Source: Burkholderia pyrrocinia
GTDB lineage: Bacteria; Pseudomonadota; Gammaproteobacteria; Burkholderiales; Burkholderiaceae
Direction of reading: 5' to 3'
Assembly: GCF_003330765.1 (NCBI RefSeq)
Contig: NZ_CP024902.1
Span: 1,116,001 to 1,180,000, forward strand
Length of the DNA: 64,000 bases
The translations under genes and the position numbers were made by a program. The notes under the pieces were generated by a model. The model worked only from the letters and a program-made list of their open reading frames with translations. It had not been told where the DNA came from and did not search any database. Below are positions 39,819-48,734 of this stretch, one piece after another (position 1 is the stretch's first letter; each line of letters starts with the position of its first letter).

Positions 39819-40237
39819 GATGCACTCCTCCTGGAAAGGGAAAGGCCGCGCGTCGCGCGGCGTCAGACGTATCGTGAGGCAGTCGCGCCGCTCGCGCGGC
39901 GTCTCTTCAGCCCAGGGGCTGCTCTCGCTAATAACGGGCTTGCGAACGTGCGTTGCCGGTCGGAGTGCAAGGAGTGGGCGCGCCGTTTGGCCGAGCCGAA
40001 CAAGCGACGATCGACGCCGCAATCCGGCCGGCAACACACGTTCCCCTGACTTGAAAAAATCATTCGCGGGGCTGGCCGCCAGAAGGGCCGATCGCCGCGT
40101 CATGCTCCTCGCGAATACGTCGGTATTCACTTCGTCGCAATCCTTGCGCTCGGCCCTTCTGGCGGCCAGCGCAAGCCCGTTATTAGCGAGAGCAGCCCCT
40201 AGCATAGCGCCGGCGGCGATTTCGCGTCGTGTCGCGC
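39819..40237. other. fumC upstream region
   Basis: 419 bases between fumC and the MATE gene, both read leftwards. Most is taken by the 287-bp nested palindromic element described separately. The remaining 95 bases next to fumC contain further short GC palindromes. No gene is supported, although the minus-strand frame is open throughout. Confidence 0.6.
39914..40200. repeat. Nested inverted-repeat element (two 130-nt modules)
   Basis: Outer perfect inverted repeat: 39914-39944 against 40170-40200 (31 bases; the last base of each arm is shared with the inner stems). Inside are two hairpins of exactly 100 bases each. Hairpin A: arms 39944-39963 and 40024-40043 (18 of 20 pair). Hairpin B: arms 40071-40090 and 40151-40170 (20 of 20 pair). 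Each has a 60-base loop, and a 27-base single-stranded joint (40044-40070) links them. The strand could fold as a three-way junction. The right half is an inverted, diverged copy of the left half. No protein is encoded and no flanking target duplication is clear. Confidence 0.85.
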
Positions 40238-41626
40238 TCAGCGCGGCGGCGCGATGAGCGACGCGCTCTTCAGATGAAAGCGCCACGCCATCAGCGCGGC
40301 CACGCTCGCGAGGCCGGCCGCGAGGCCCCACCAGAGGCCGCGTGCGCCGAGCCCCGCGTGGAACGCGAACCAGTAGCCGGTCGGAAAGCCGATGCCCCAG
40401 TAGCCGAAGGTCGCGGCGAGCATCGGAATGCGCGTGTCCTTCAGGCCGCGCAGCGCGCCGGACGCGACGGTCTGCATGCCATCGACGATCTGGAACACCG
40501 CCGCGATGCCGAGCAGCGACGCGGCGAGCGACACCGTGGCCGTGTTGGCCGGATCGTCGAGATGCAGGTACAGGCCGACGATCGCGTGCGGCGCGACGAT
40601 CAGCACGAGGCCCGATAGCGACATGAACGCGACGCCGAGCCCGAGTGCGACGAAGCCTGCATGCCGCGCGGCGACCGGCGCGCCTGCGCCGACCCAGTAG
40701 CCGACTCGCACGTTGGCGGCCTGGCCGATCGCTAGCGGCACCATGAACGCCACCGACGCGACGTTCAGCGCGATCTGGTGCGCGGCCAGCGACGTCGCGC
40801 CGAGTACGCCGATGGTCAGGCCGGTGGCGAGAAAGAGCGTCGATTCGACCCCGTACGTGATCGCCACGGGCCAGCCGATGCCGATCAGTTCGCCCATCAC
40901 GGGCAGTTTCGGGCGCGCCGCGGTCACGAAATGGCGGAAGCGCTGCCGGCCGTGCAGCAGCCAGATCAGCGCGAGCGCGGTGAGCCAGATGGTGATCGTC
41001 GTCGCAACCGCCGAACCGAGGAAGCCGAGGCGCGGCAGCCCGAATGCGCCGTGGATCAGCCCGTAGTTGAGCACGCCGTTGATGCCGACGCCGCTGATCG
41101 ACACCCACAGCAGCCGCCGCGCGGCGCCGATCGCCGGCAGGAACGCACGCATCAGCCCGACGCCGATCAGGCTGCCGAGCGCCGCGAAGCGCAGGATGCC
41201 CGTGTATTCGCCGACATGATGCGCGAGCGTCGGCGGCTCGTGGAACATCAGCAGGATCGGCTCGGACAGCGATAGCGCGATGATTGCCGGAATCGCGAGC
41301 AGCACGGACAGCACGAAGCCCGTCCAGTAGATGTGCGGCACGCGGTGCTCGGCCTGCGCGCCGCGTGCATGCGCGACGCTGACGCTGACCGACGACAGCA
41401 CGCCCTGCAGCACGGTCACGATGACGAAGAAGAAGTTCGCGCCGAGCCCGCCCGCCGCGAGCGAATCGGGGCCGAGCGAACCGAGCAGCACCGTGTCGGT
41501 GACGCTCATCGCCATCTGCGAGAGCTGCGCGATCGCGAGCGGCGCGGCGAGGCGCGCGGTATCGGCGGCGTGACTGGACAGGGACGGCGGCGCGGCGGCC
41601 GTTCGCGTAAGACCGGAATGCGACAT
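40238..41626 (-). CDS. MATE-family efflux transporter
   Basis: 462 residues with about twelve membrane helices in two homologous halves. Typical features are [37 protein letters not shown] in the first helices and [20 protein letters not shown] opening the second half. NorM-like MATE proteins export cationic drugs and dyes in exchange for Na+ or H+. The substrate cannot be read. It is followed by the palindromic element and fumC. Confidence 0.93.
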   Translation of the reverse strand: MSHSGLTRTAAAPPSLSSHAADTARLAAPLAIAQLSQMAMSVTDTVLLGSLGPDSLAAGGLGANFFFVIVTVLQGVLSSVSVSVAHARGAQAEHRVPHIYWTGFVLSVLLAIPAIIALSLSEPILLMFHEPPTLAHHVGEYTGILRFAALGSLIGVGLMRAFLPAIGAARRLLWVSISGVGINGVLNYGLIHGAFGLPRLGFLGSAVATTITIWLTALALIWLLHGRQRFRHFVTAARPKLPVMGELIGIGWPVAITYGVESTLFLATGLTIGVLGATSLAAHQIALNVASVAFMVPLAIGQAANVRVGYWVGAGAPVAARHAGFVALGLGVAFMSLSGLVLIVAPHAIVGLYLHLDDPANTATVSLAASLLGIAAVFQIVDGMQTVASGALRGLKDTRIPMLAATFGYWGIGFPTGYWFAFHAGLGARGLWWGLAAGLASVAALMAWRFHLKSASLIAPPR

Positions 41627-41757
41627 GGAATGGGCGCTCGCGCGGGTGCGGGCCCGCGCTGTATGTATTTATTTTGAGAGACGGCTAGCTTACGGCTTTA
41701 TTCGTACCGTGTCGAACGCGCGCGCCGATGGCCATGTCGCGGAAAGGGGGAACAGAC

Positions 41758-41976
41758 CTAGGCTTCGCGCACCGCGATGCGCGTGTCGCCGAGCAGGACG
41801 ACCTGGCCAGCGCGGATCTTGCAGGTCTTGCGAAGCTCGACCGCGCCGTCGACTTTCACCGCGCCGGACGCGACGATCAACTTCGCGGTGCCGCCGCTGT
41901 CCGCGAGGCCGGTGATCTTGAGAAGGTTGTGCAGCTCGACGTATTCGCCGGTCAGCGTGAAATCCAGATTGGGCAT
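41758..41976 (-). CDS. S4-domain RNA-binding protein (YbcJ-like)
   Basis: 72 residues from ATG 41976 (MPNLDFTL). Consists only of an S4 fold: EYVELHNLLKITGLADSGGTAKLIVASGAVKVDG, then VELRKTCKIRAGQVV. It matches E. coli YbcJ and other small ribosome-associated S4 proteins, suggesting an RNA-binding role. The minus-strand frame is open for 250 codons upstream, but that part has no S4-type continuation and looks non-coding. Confidence 0.87.
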   Translation of the reverse strand: MPNLDFTLTGEYVELHNLLKITGLADSGGTAKLIVASGAVKVDGAVELRKTCKIRAGQVVLLGDTRIAVREA

Positions 41977-42246
41977 GACGAAGAAGGTGCGCAATGCGCG
42001 GGAGGAATCGCCCCGCATCATACGGCACCGCGGGCCTGCGCGCGAGCGCGGGCGGCCGTCGCACGCAGTTGTTAAGGACTGTGAGCGATTCGTCAGCAAA
42101 TGAAACGGTGGGTAACAGTCTGAGAGATTCGAGAACCAGCCGTGCGGGCCGCGGGTCTTTTGTCGTACCTGCTGCGTGTTGCGGCGGGGGACGCGACGGA
42201 TCGCATCGCTGCGGTCCGCGGCCACAACTTCTTGAGGAGAATTGTC

Positions 42247-42648
42247 ATGTCCAAGATTCGTACGATGCTGATCGGTGCCGCGCTGACGGCGTTCGCCACT
42301 TCGGCCGCGTTTGCCCAGACGGGCACGGCGGCGCAGGGTGCAGCCGGTGCCGGCATGCAGGCGCAGACCCCGGCAGCGGGTGTCGGCGCGGGCGTGCAGG
42401 GCAGCGCTGGCGCGAACGCGTCGGGCAATGCGGTCGGCGGTGCAACCGATGCGGTCGGCGCGGCAGCCGACGGCGCGAAGGATACGGCGTCGTCGGCCGT
42501 CCACTCGACCAAGAAGCACGTGAAGCATGCCGCGAAGTCGGCCAAGAGCCATGCCGGCTCGGCCAAGGCGAAGGCCGGCGAAGCGACCGAAGGCGGTGCA
42601 TCGGTTGGCGCGGAGGGCGGTGCATCGGCCCAGGGCGCCACGCAATAA
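42247..42648 (+). CDS. Exported Ala/Gly-rich protein with basic Lys/His segment
   Basis: 133 residues. AGGAG precedes the ATG by about 10 bases. Signal peptide MSKIRTMLIGAALTAFATSAAFA, then a low-complexity mature part rich in Ala, Gly and Ser. In its middle is a basic run KKHVKHAAKSAKSHAGSAKAK resembling histone H1-like tails. No known domain. It could be an envelope-stress or desiccation-type protein; that is a guess. Confidence 0.65.
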   Translation: MSKIRTMLIGAALTAFATSAAFAQTGTAAQGAAGAGMQAQTPAAGVGAGVQGSAGANASGNAVGGATDAVGAAADGAKDTASSAVHSTKKHVKHAAKSAKSHAGSAKAKAGEATEGGASVGAEGGASAQGATQ

Positions 42649-42709
42649 GCGGTGCCCGGCGCCGCGCGACGCTCGCCCCGGACGGCGCGTCGCGACGGCG
42701 GCCGTCCGG

Positions 42710-42744
42710 CGGCCCGGTTCGTTTCGCGCGAACCGGGCCGTTTT
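42710..42744 (+). terminator. Terminator after the Ala/Gly-rich gene
   Basis: Twelve-base perfect arms CGGCCCGGTTCG and CGAACCGGGCCG around a seven-base loop, followed by TTTT. Confidence 0.85.
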
Positions 42745-42763
42745 CATGGGTTCATGCGCGCCG

Positions 42764-43540
42764 TTACGGTCGGCGCTGCCCTTGTCCTTGCCCCTGCGCC
42801 GGCCGAGCGGCAGCCGGTGTGAATACGCTGCGCAGCCACACGGCGAGCCGCGCGAAGACGTCGTACGGCTCCTCGACGAAGATCTCCGGCTTCAGCAGCC
42901 GCAGGTATTCCATGATCTGCTGCGCTTCCTGCTTCTGGAACGAGCCATGCGCGAGCCCGAGCCGCAGCAGGCCGCGTAGTTCGCCGAGCTTGTCGCGCGC
43001 GGTGCTGCCGACGCTCATCTCGCACGCGAGCTTTGCCTCGTAGATCCGCTGCCGCAGCGATTCCGCGAGCCGCCACGCGGGCGTCTGCATCAGTTCCTCG
43101 AGCGTCTGGATGTCCTGCGCCGCGCTTTTGATCTGCGACGCGAGCGGGTCGATCAGCGACGGGTCGCCCTGCGCTTCGGCGACGATCGCCTTCGCCCAGT
43201 CGCGGCAAGCCTTCGCGAGTTCGTCGGGGGTCCATTCGGAGCGCGATGCGAAGCCGAAGCCGAATTCGCCGGCCTGTCGCATCAGGATCGCGACGACGTC
43301 CGGAAATTCCTTGTCGAGCGTGCGCTTGGCCCACGCGTACTGGCCGCCCTGCAGCATCCGCTGCACTGCGTGCTCGGTCAGCGGCACCATGTTGTCGAGC
43401 AGTTTGGCGCGCAGGAAATCCTCGAACGACGGCGTCGCGAACTGCGGGTCGAGTTTCAGCGACACGCGGACGAACGCATCGTAGTCCTTGCGCAGGGACT
43501 CGAGCGTGTCGTCCTTGAGGGAAAGGGTGATCTGGCCCAT
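42764..43540 (-). CDS. Conserved hypothetical protein, 258 residues
   Basis: Starts MGQITLSLKDDTLESLRKDYDAF. Predicted mostly helical and soluble, without signal peptide or membrane segment. The first 90 residues (EDFLRAKLLDNMVPLTEHAVQ) could be a small DNA- or protein-binding domain; the rest is charged helices and a Gln/Gly/Arg-rich tail (AQGQGQGQRRP). I do not recognise a family. An in-frame ATG at 43582 would add 14 residues. It lies alone between a terminator and azlD, both genes reading leftwards. Confidence 0.75.
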   Translation of the reverse strand: MGQITLSLKDDTLESLRKDYDAFVRVSLKLDPQFATPSFEDFLRAKLLDNMVPLTEHAVQRMLQGGQYAWAKRTLDKEFPDVVAILMRQAGEFGFGFASRSEWTPDELAKACRDWAKAIVAEAQGDPSLIDPLASQIKSAAQDIQTLEELMQTPAWRLAESLRQRIYEAKLACEMSVGSTARDKLGELRGLLRLGLAHGSFQKQEAQQIMEYLRLLKPEIFVEEPYDVFARLAVWLRSVFTPAAARPAQGQGQGQRRP

Positions 43541-43700
43541 GAATCGTCTCGATGGCGGCCCGCGCAAGCCGGCGGCCGGCACGGCGCACCGGTACGGGCG
43601 CAGCGTCGACTGACCGGTGCGCGCCGAGGCCGGTGGCGGGTCTTCATTCCCTATATCGGCGCGCCGGGCGGAAACTTGAGCGCGCGTGGCGGCGCGCCTC

Positions 43701-44039
43701 TCAGGCGGGCAGCCAGTGCGGCAGCACGATCCCTTGCCAGAAAAAGAACACCGCGAGCCCCGCCGCGATCGTCACGAGCGGGCGGCGGGTCGCCGCCGAC
43801 ACGAGCACGGCGGCGAGCGCGCCGACGAGCTGCGGATTGCGCCAGGTCAGTTCGGCCGTGCCGCCATGTGGCGAGACGGTCATCGGCACGATGATCGCGG
43901 TCAGCACGGTGACGGGCACGAAGCCGAGCGCGGTCCGCACGAGCGGCGGGAAGGTCAGCCGCTCGCCGAACAGGAACAGCGTCGTGCGGATCGCGTACGT
44001 GATGACGGCCATCCCGAGGATCAGCAGCGCGTAGCTCAC
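43701..44039 (-). CDS. azlD: Branched-chain amino acid export protein AzlD
   Basis: 112 residues with four hydrophobic segments, starting at a GTG (44039) that overlaps the azlC stop (GTGA). VITYAIRTTLFLFGERLTFPPLVRTALGFVPVTVLTAIIVP is the AzlD signature. With AzlC it forms a two-component exporter; the B. subtilis pair confers resistance to azaleucine. Confidence 0.92.
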   Translation of the reverse strand: MSYALLILGMAVITYAIRTTLFLFGERLTFPPLVRTALGFVPVTVLTAIIVPMTVSPHGGTAELTWRNPQLVGALAAVLVSAATRRPLVTIAAGLAVFFFWQGIVLPHWLPA

Positions 44040-44803
44040 GATGCGGCCTCCGTGCGCGAGCCGGCGCGCGCGCGTTCGTGCAGCAGCGCGAGCGCGACGC
44101 CAACCGCGACGCCGGCGGCGACCGCGCCGAGCAGCCCGAGCTTGTACGGCCAGCCCTGCCAGAAGTACGCGAGCGTGCCGGCTGTCGCGGCTGCCGCGAA
44201 ATAGCGCAGCGTGCCGAGTTGCGGGACGACGATCGCGATGAAGGTCGCCGCCATCGCGAAATCGAGGCCGAGCGACTGCAGGCCCGGGAACGCCGCGCCG
44301 AAGCCGATGCCCGCGAGCGTCCAGACCTGCCAGTTCAGGTACATCGCGAGCCCGGAGCCGAAGAAATAGTGGGGGCCGATTTCGCCGGGCGGGAAGTGCC
44401 GGTAGTGCGCATAGGCGACCGCGAACACCTCGTCGGTCATCAGCGCGCCGAGCGTCGCGCGCCAGCGCAGCGGCAGGTGCGCGACATAGGGCGCGAGTGT
44501 CGCGCTGTACAGCAAGTGGCGCAGGTTCACGATCAGCGTCGTCGCGAGCACGACGACGAAGCTCGCGCTGCCAGCGATCAGGCCGAGCGCGATGAACTGC
44601 GCGGAGCCTGCGAACACGGCGAGCGACATCAGCGCGCCGTGCCACGCAGCAAGCGGGCCGCCGCCGACGAGCGTGCCGAAAATCACGCCGAACGGCGCCG
44701 CGCCGATCATCATCGGGATCGTGTCGCGCGCACCGTCGAGCCATTCGTTGAGCGGGCGGCGAGGGGGCGACGCAGGTGTCGGGTTCAAAGAGCGCTTCTC
44801 CAT
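44036..44803 (-). CDS. azlC: Branched-chain amino acid permease AzlC
   Basis: 255 residues from ATG 44803 (MEKRSLNPTP), with about seven membrane helices. Family motifs are DTIPMMIGAAPFGVIFGTL, SLAVFAGSAQFIALGLI and NLRHLLYSATLAPYV. Together with AzlD it exports branched-chain amino acids (LIV-E family). The AraC gene 133 bases upstream on the same strand may regulate it. Confidence 0.92.
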   Translation of the reverse strand: MEKRSLNPTPASPPRRPLNEWLDGARDTIPMMIGAAPFGVIFGTLVGGGPLAAWHGALMSLAVFAGSAQFIALGLIAGSASFVVVLATTLIVNLRHLLYSATLAPYVAHLPLRWRATLGALMTDEVFAVAYAHYRHFPPGEIGPHYFFGSGLAMYLNWQVWTLAGIGFGAAFPGLQSLGLDFAMAATFIAIVVPQLGTLRYFAAAATAGTLAYFWQGWPYKLGLLGAVAAGVAVGVALALLHERARAGSRTEAAS

Positions 44804-44936
44804 GAACTGGAGGATAGCGGGCCGGCGGTTGGCCGGCTTGTATGTTCTTGCGCTCGCGGGATCGGGGCCGGCGCTTGAGCGCTTGCCGGCGTGACGGCAT
44901 CGCGGTGGCCGGGTGCCGGATGCGGAAAACCGCGCG

Positions 44937-45836
44937 TCAGCTCGCCTGCCAGCGCCCGGGCGGCACGCCAAACATCCGTTTGAAATGCCGCGTGAAGTGG
45001 CTCTGGTCGACGAAGCCGCTGGCCGCCGCGACATCGGCGACGGGCACGCCCGCGCGCAGCGGCGCCAGCGCGCGCTGCAATCGCAACTGGTTGCGCCAGG
45101 CATGCGGCGGCATGCCGGTCGTGCGGGTGAACAGGCGCGCCGCGTGGAACGGCGACAGGCCGGCCGCCTGCGCGACTTCGTCGAGCGTCACGGTGCCCGT
45201 GAGATCGGCGGCGAGCTGCTCGCGCATCGCGTCGACGCGTGGTTCGTCCGCGGCGAGCGGCGCCGGTCGCGGCAGCGCGTCGGCATGGCGCACGATCAGC
45301 GTCGACAGCGCGTCGAGCATCGCCGTTTCGGCGGCAAGCGGATCATAGATGCGCGGTGCGCCGGTCGCCGGATCATCGGCCGGCTGCCCATGCGCATGCG
45401 AGGGCAGTGCGCGTTCGCTGCCTGCCTCCATCATCCGGTGCGCAAGCGTGAGCCGGGCCGCAAGATCGGCGTCGCGAATCACGTCGGGCGCAAACCACGG
45501 CGCATCCTGCGGGCGGCCCGCGATCGCACTCGTGAGTGCGCGGATGAACTCGACCGGCATGTAGCTGACGCGATAGCACCAGCCTTCGTCGGCCGCGCGC
45601 GAACCCGTATGCACTTCGCCGGGATTGATCACCGGCACGGTGCCCGTTTCGGCGACATGGCCGTTGCCGCGACAGGTGTAGCGTTCCGCGCCTTCGAGAA
45701 TCACGGGGATCGTGTACGCGTCGTGCCAGTGGGGCGCGAACGTGTGGTCGCGATAGGTGGCCGTGACGAGATCCGCGTCCGGCAGCAACGGCGTGCGCCA
45801 GTAGCGTGCGGAGTCTGGAAGGCGGATGGCGGACAT
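44937..45836 (-). CDS. AraC-family regulator with N-terminal cupin
   Basis: 299 residues from ATG 45836. The N-terminal AraC-type sensor includes FAPHWHDAYTIPVILEG and PGEVHTG. The C-terminal double helix-turn-helix (about 195-297) reads VTLDEVAQAAGLSPFHAARLFTRTTGMPPHAWRN and GFVDQSHFTRHFKRMFGVPPGRW. This layout is common for regulators of LIV-E/LysE-type exporters, which fits azlCD downstream. Confidence 0.9.
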   Translation of the reverse strand: MSAIRLPDSARYWRTPLLPDADLVTATYRDHTFAPHWHDAYTIPVILEGAERYTCRGNGHVAETGTVPVINPGEVHTGSRAADEGWCYRVSYMPVEFIRALTSAIAGRPQDAPWFAPDVIRDADLAARLTLAHRMMEAGSERALPSHAHGQPADDPATGAPRIYDPLAAETAMLDALSTLIVRHADALPRPAPLAADEPRVDAMREQLAADLTGTVTLDEVAQAAGLSPFHAARLFTRTTGMPPHAWRNQLRLQRALAPLRAGVPVADVAAASGFVDQSHFTRHFKRMFGVPPGRWQAS

Positions 45837-45898
45837 GATCGGGCGCGAGGGCGGGCGAACCGACAGTGTATCGCTCGCGCGCCCGGCAGGCGCGGGCT

Positions 45899-46384
45899 TT
45901 ACTTGACCGGAATCGTCGTGCCGGCCGGCATCGGCACCGCGGTGACGGCGTTCTTCGGGCTGCCGCTGACGATGCGGTCGCTGTAGGTCAGGTAGACGAT
46001 CGTGTTGCGCTTCTTGTCGACCACGCGTACGACGTGCAGCGTCTTGAAGATGAACGACATGCGCTCGCTGAACACGTCGGTCTGCTGCTTGAGCGGCTCC
46101 TTGAAGCTGATCGGGCCGACCTGCCGGCACGCGATCGACGCTTCGCTCGGATCCTCGGCGACGCCGAGCGTGCCCTTGATCCCGCCCGTGCGGGCGCGCG
46201 ACACGTAGCAGGTCACGCCGTTCACGACCGGATCGTCATACGCTTCGACGACCACGCGATCGGAGCCCGTTACGCGGAAATGGGTGTTGACGCTGCCGAT
46301 TTCCTCCGCGTGCGCGAGCGGTGCGGCGGCGAACGCGGAAAGCAGGAGGGTGAGTGGTGCAACGGAGAGGAGGCGGTGCTTCAT
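45899..46384 (-). CDS. creA: CreA family periplasmic protein
   Basis: 161 residues from ATG 46384 ([10 protein letters not shown]). Signal peptide to about residue 25 (AHA-EEI). The mature domain contains the CreA features [32 protein letters not shown] and RTG-type segments, with two cysteines that may pair. CreA is widely conserved next to the E. coli creBC genes but has no known activity; no creBC is here. Confidence 0.88.
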   Translation of the reverse strand: MKHRLLSVAPLTLLLSAFAAAPLAHAEEIGSVNTHFRVTGSDRVVVEAYDDPVVNGVTCYVSRARTGGIKGTLGVAEDPSEASIACRQVGPISFKEPLKQQTDVFSERMSFIFKTLHVVRVVDKKRNTIVYLTYSDRIVSGSPKNAVTAVPMPAGTTIPVK

Positions 46385-46463
46385 CGACGGAACCGGATGC
46401 GAATGCGGGACGGAGACTCTAGCATGCGCGGGAGCGGGCCACGGAAGGCGAAAGGGTGGCCGG

Positions 46464-46496
46464 AAAAACAAAAGGCCCGTCGAATGACGGGCCTTT
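46464..46496 (-). terminator. Terminator of the tRNA-Asn transcript
   Basis: On the minus strand AAAGGCCCGTC and GACGGGCCTTT arms, followed by TTTTGTTTTT-type T-rich sequence. It lies eight bases after the second tRNA read. Confidence 0.8.
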
Positions 46497-46503
46497 CACT
46501 GTC

Positions 46504-46579
46504 TGGCTCCCCGACCTGGGCTCGAACCAGGGACCTACGGATTAACAGTCCGGCGCTCTACCAACTGAGCTATCGGGGA
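46504..46579 (-). tRNA. tRNA-Asn (GUU), copy 2
   Basis: 76 bases including an encoded CCA. The minus strand begins TCCCCGATAGCTCAGTTGG; the anticodon loop reads CTGTTAA with anticodon GTT, and the T arm has GGTTCGAGCC. Identical to the copy at 46651-46726. Confidence 0.97.
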
Positions 46580-46650
46580 ATAAATTGGTACATCTGCGTG
46601 TTTGGTAACCAGCAAAAAGCCCGCTCACTTTCAACGGGCCTTTGAATTTT

Positions 46651-46726
46651 TGGCTCCCCGACCTGGGCTCGAACCAGGGACCTACGGATTAACAGTCCGG
46701 CGCTCTACCAACTGAGCTATCGGGGA
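46651..46726 (-). tRNA. tRNA-Asn (GUU), copy 1
   Basis: 76 bases with encoded CCA and GTT anticodon, identical to the second copy. It is nearest to the promoter at 46747-46775; a 71-base spacer that can form a small hairpin separates the two genes. Confidence 0.97.
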
Positions 46727-46746
46727 ACAAACAGCAGAGAAATGAG

Positions 46747-46775
46747 ATTTTATGGGGTGGTGGCTAACCTGTCAA
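46747..46775 (-). promoter_or_regulatory. Promoter of the tRNA-Asn pair
   Basis: On the minus strand a perfect TTGACA (46770-46775) and TAAAAT (46747-46752) with a 17-base spacer. Transcription would begin near 46740, about 14 bases before the first tRNA. Confidence 0.85.
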
Positions 46776-46822
46776 TACTTTTGGGCCGCAGCGCACAAAA
46801 AATTTCCGCGGCCGCTGCGCGA

Positions 46823-47146
46823 TCAGCGCTCGAGCAGGTGCAGCTTGTCCTGCACGTCCTTCCACTCGTCCGCATCGGCTGGCGCCGGCTTGGTCTTCGT
46901 GATCGACGGCCAGCCCTTTGCCAGCTCCGCGTTCAGCTCGGTGAACTGCTGCTGGTCGCCCGGAACGTCTTCTTCGGCATAGATCGCATTGGTCGGGCAC
47001 TCGGCGACGCACACGGCGCAGTCGATGCACTCGTCCGGATCGATGGCGAGAAAGTTGGGACCTTCACGGAAGCAATCCACCGGGCACACATCCACGCAAT
47101 CCGTGTATTTGCACTTGATGCAGCCTTCGGTCACAACGTGAGTCAT
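46823..47146 (-). CDS. fdxA: Seven-iron ferredoxin FdxA
   Basis: 107 residues from ATG 47146 ([17 protein letters not shown]). The first 60 residues hold one [3Fe-4S] site ([18 protein letters not shown] region) and one [4Fe-4S] site ([12 protein letters not shown]). The C-terminal extension is that of Azotobacter-type FdI. Low-potential electron carrier. The protein is strongly acidic. Confidence 0.94.
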   Translation of the reverse strand: MTHVVTEGCIKCKYTDCVDVCPVDCFREGPNFLAIDPDECIDCAVCVAECPTNAIYAEEDVPGDQQQFTELNAELAKGWPSITKTKPAPADADEWKDVQDKLHLLER

Positions 47147-47446
47147 TAAAACGCTCCTGCTTGGCGGTATATATGGGGTGGCGTTTGCGCCAAAAGCGGC
47201 ATTGTAACTGAAGCGCAAAACCCGTATGGCGTGGTCGGCTATCCGGCTTATATCGTTTCGTGATTAGTTTATGGGGGCCCGCCGAGGGTGCGCCAACGGG
47301 TACCCGCGTACCGTGCGCCGGCGCGACGGGAGCAGGGCGGCGCGCGGTTTCACGATGGTCGGGCCCGCATTCGGGTAACATGGCCGACAGACCGGGCGGC
47401 GCGCGGTGCGCCGGGGCCCTGTCACGATATTGGCGGTGCCGTAATC

Positions 47447-48646
47447 ATGATCATCACTTCGCTGCTCGACACGGATCTCTACAAGTTCACGATGATGCAG
47501 GTCGTCCTGCATCACTTCCCCGCCGCAAGCGTGGAGTACCGCTTCAAGTGCCGCACACCCGGTGTCGATCTCGTGCCGTACATCGACGAGATTCGCGACG
47601 AGGTCCGCGGCCTGTGCGCGCTGCGCTTCACCGACGTCGAACTCGACTACCTGCGGCGGATGCGCTTCATCAAGAGCGATTTCGTCGACTTCCTCGCGCT
47701 GTTCCACCTGAACGAGAAGTACATCTCGATCACGCCGTCGCCGAAGGGCAACGGCGAGATCGACATCGAGATCGTGGGGCCGTGGCTGCACACGATCCTG
47801 TTCGAGATCCCGGTGCTCGCGATCGTCAACGAGGTCTATTTCCGCAACACGCAGCGCGAGCCCGACTATCGCGAAGGCCGGGAGCGGCTGCGCGAGAAGA
47901 TCAAGCTGCTCGGCGCGGAGCCCGAGTTCGCCGACTGCAAGATCGCCGACTACGGCACGCGCCGGCGCTTCTCGAAGGTCTGGCACGAGGAGGTCGCGCT
48001 CACGCTGCGCGACGGCCTCGGCCCGCAGTTCGCGGGCACCAGCAACGTGCTGTACGCAATGAAGCATGACATCACGCCGCTCGGCACGATGGCTCACGAA
48101 TACCTGCAGGCGTGCCAGGCACTCGGTCCGCGGCTGCGCGATTCGCAGATCTACGGCTTCGAGATGTGGGCGAAGGAATACCGCGGCGACCTCGGGATCG
48201 CGCTGTCGGACGTCTACGGGATGGACGCGTTCCTGAACGACTTCGACATGTACTTCTGCAAGCTGTTCGACGGCGCGCGCCACGATTCGGGCGATCCGTT
48301 CGAGTGGGGCGAGCGGATGCTGCGCCATTACGAGGCGAACCGTTGCGACCCGCGCACGAAAGTGCTCGTCTTCTCGGACGCGCTCGACATCCCGAAGGTC
48401 ATGCAACTGTACGAACGGTTCCGCGGCCGCTGCAAGCTCGCGTTCGGCGTCGGCACGAACCTCACCAACGATCTCGGCTACGTGCCGCTGCAGATCGTGA
48501 TCAAGATGGTCCGGTGCAACGGCCAGCCGGTCGCGAAGCTGTCGGATTCGCCGGGCAAGAGCATGTGCGACGACAAGGCGTATCTCGCGTACCTGCGCCA
48601 GGTGTTCGGCATCGCGCAACCGGTCGAGGAAGACGTGTCGAAGTGA
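47447..48646 (+). CDS. pncB: Nicotinate phosphoribosyltransferase
   Basis: 399 residues from ATG 47447 ([20 protein letters not shown]). Converts nicotinate and PRPP to NaMN in NAD salvage. Conserved: [14 protein letters not shown], the active-site histidine region [22 protein letters not shown], and [10 protein letters not shown]. It is followed 88 bases later by a LutC-type gene on the same strand. The start at 47447 gives normal family length. Confidence 0.94.
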   Translation: MIITSLLDTDLYKFTMMQVVLHHFPAASVEYRFKCRTPGVDLVPYIDEIRDEVRGLCALRFTDVELDYLRRMRFIKSDFVDFLALFHLNEKYISITPSPKGNGEIDIEIVGPWLHTILFEIPVLAIVNEVYFRNTQREPDYREGRERLREKIKLLGAEPEFADCKIADYGTRRRFSKVWHEEVALTLRDGLGPQFAGTSNVLYAMKHDITPLGTMAHEYLQACQALGPRLRDSQIYGFEMWAKEYRGDLGIALSDVYGMDAFLNDFDMYFCKLFDGARHDSGDPFEWGERMLRHYEANRCDPRTKVLVFSDALDIPKVMQLYERFRGRCKLAFGVGTNLTNDLGYVPLQIVIKMVRCNGQPVAKLSDSPGKSMCDDKAYLAYLRQVFGIAQPVEEDVSK

Positions 48647-48734
48647 GCGTCGGCCGGACGGCCAACGCTGCATCACGGCAAGGGCGGCCGGTATAATCCG
48701 ACGGTATCGCCCGCCAACGTCACGAGGACCGTTC

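Noticed and set aside
38424..41108. A single minus-strand frame joining fumC, the palindromic element and part of the MATE gene
   Set aside because: FumC has a full-length start with AGGAGG at 39818, and the upstream part is out of frame with the MATE gene. It is open only because of GC bias.
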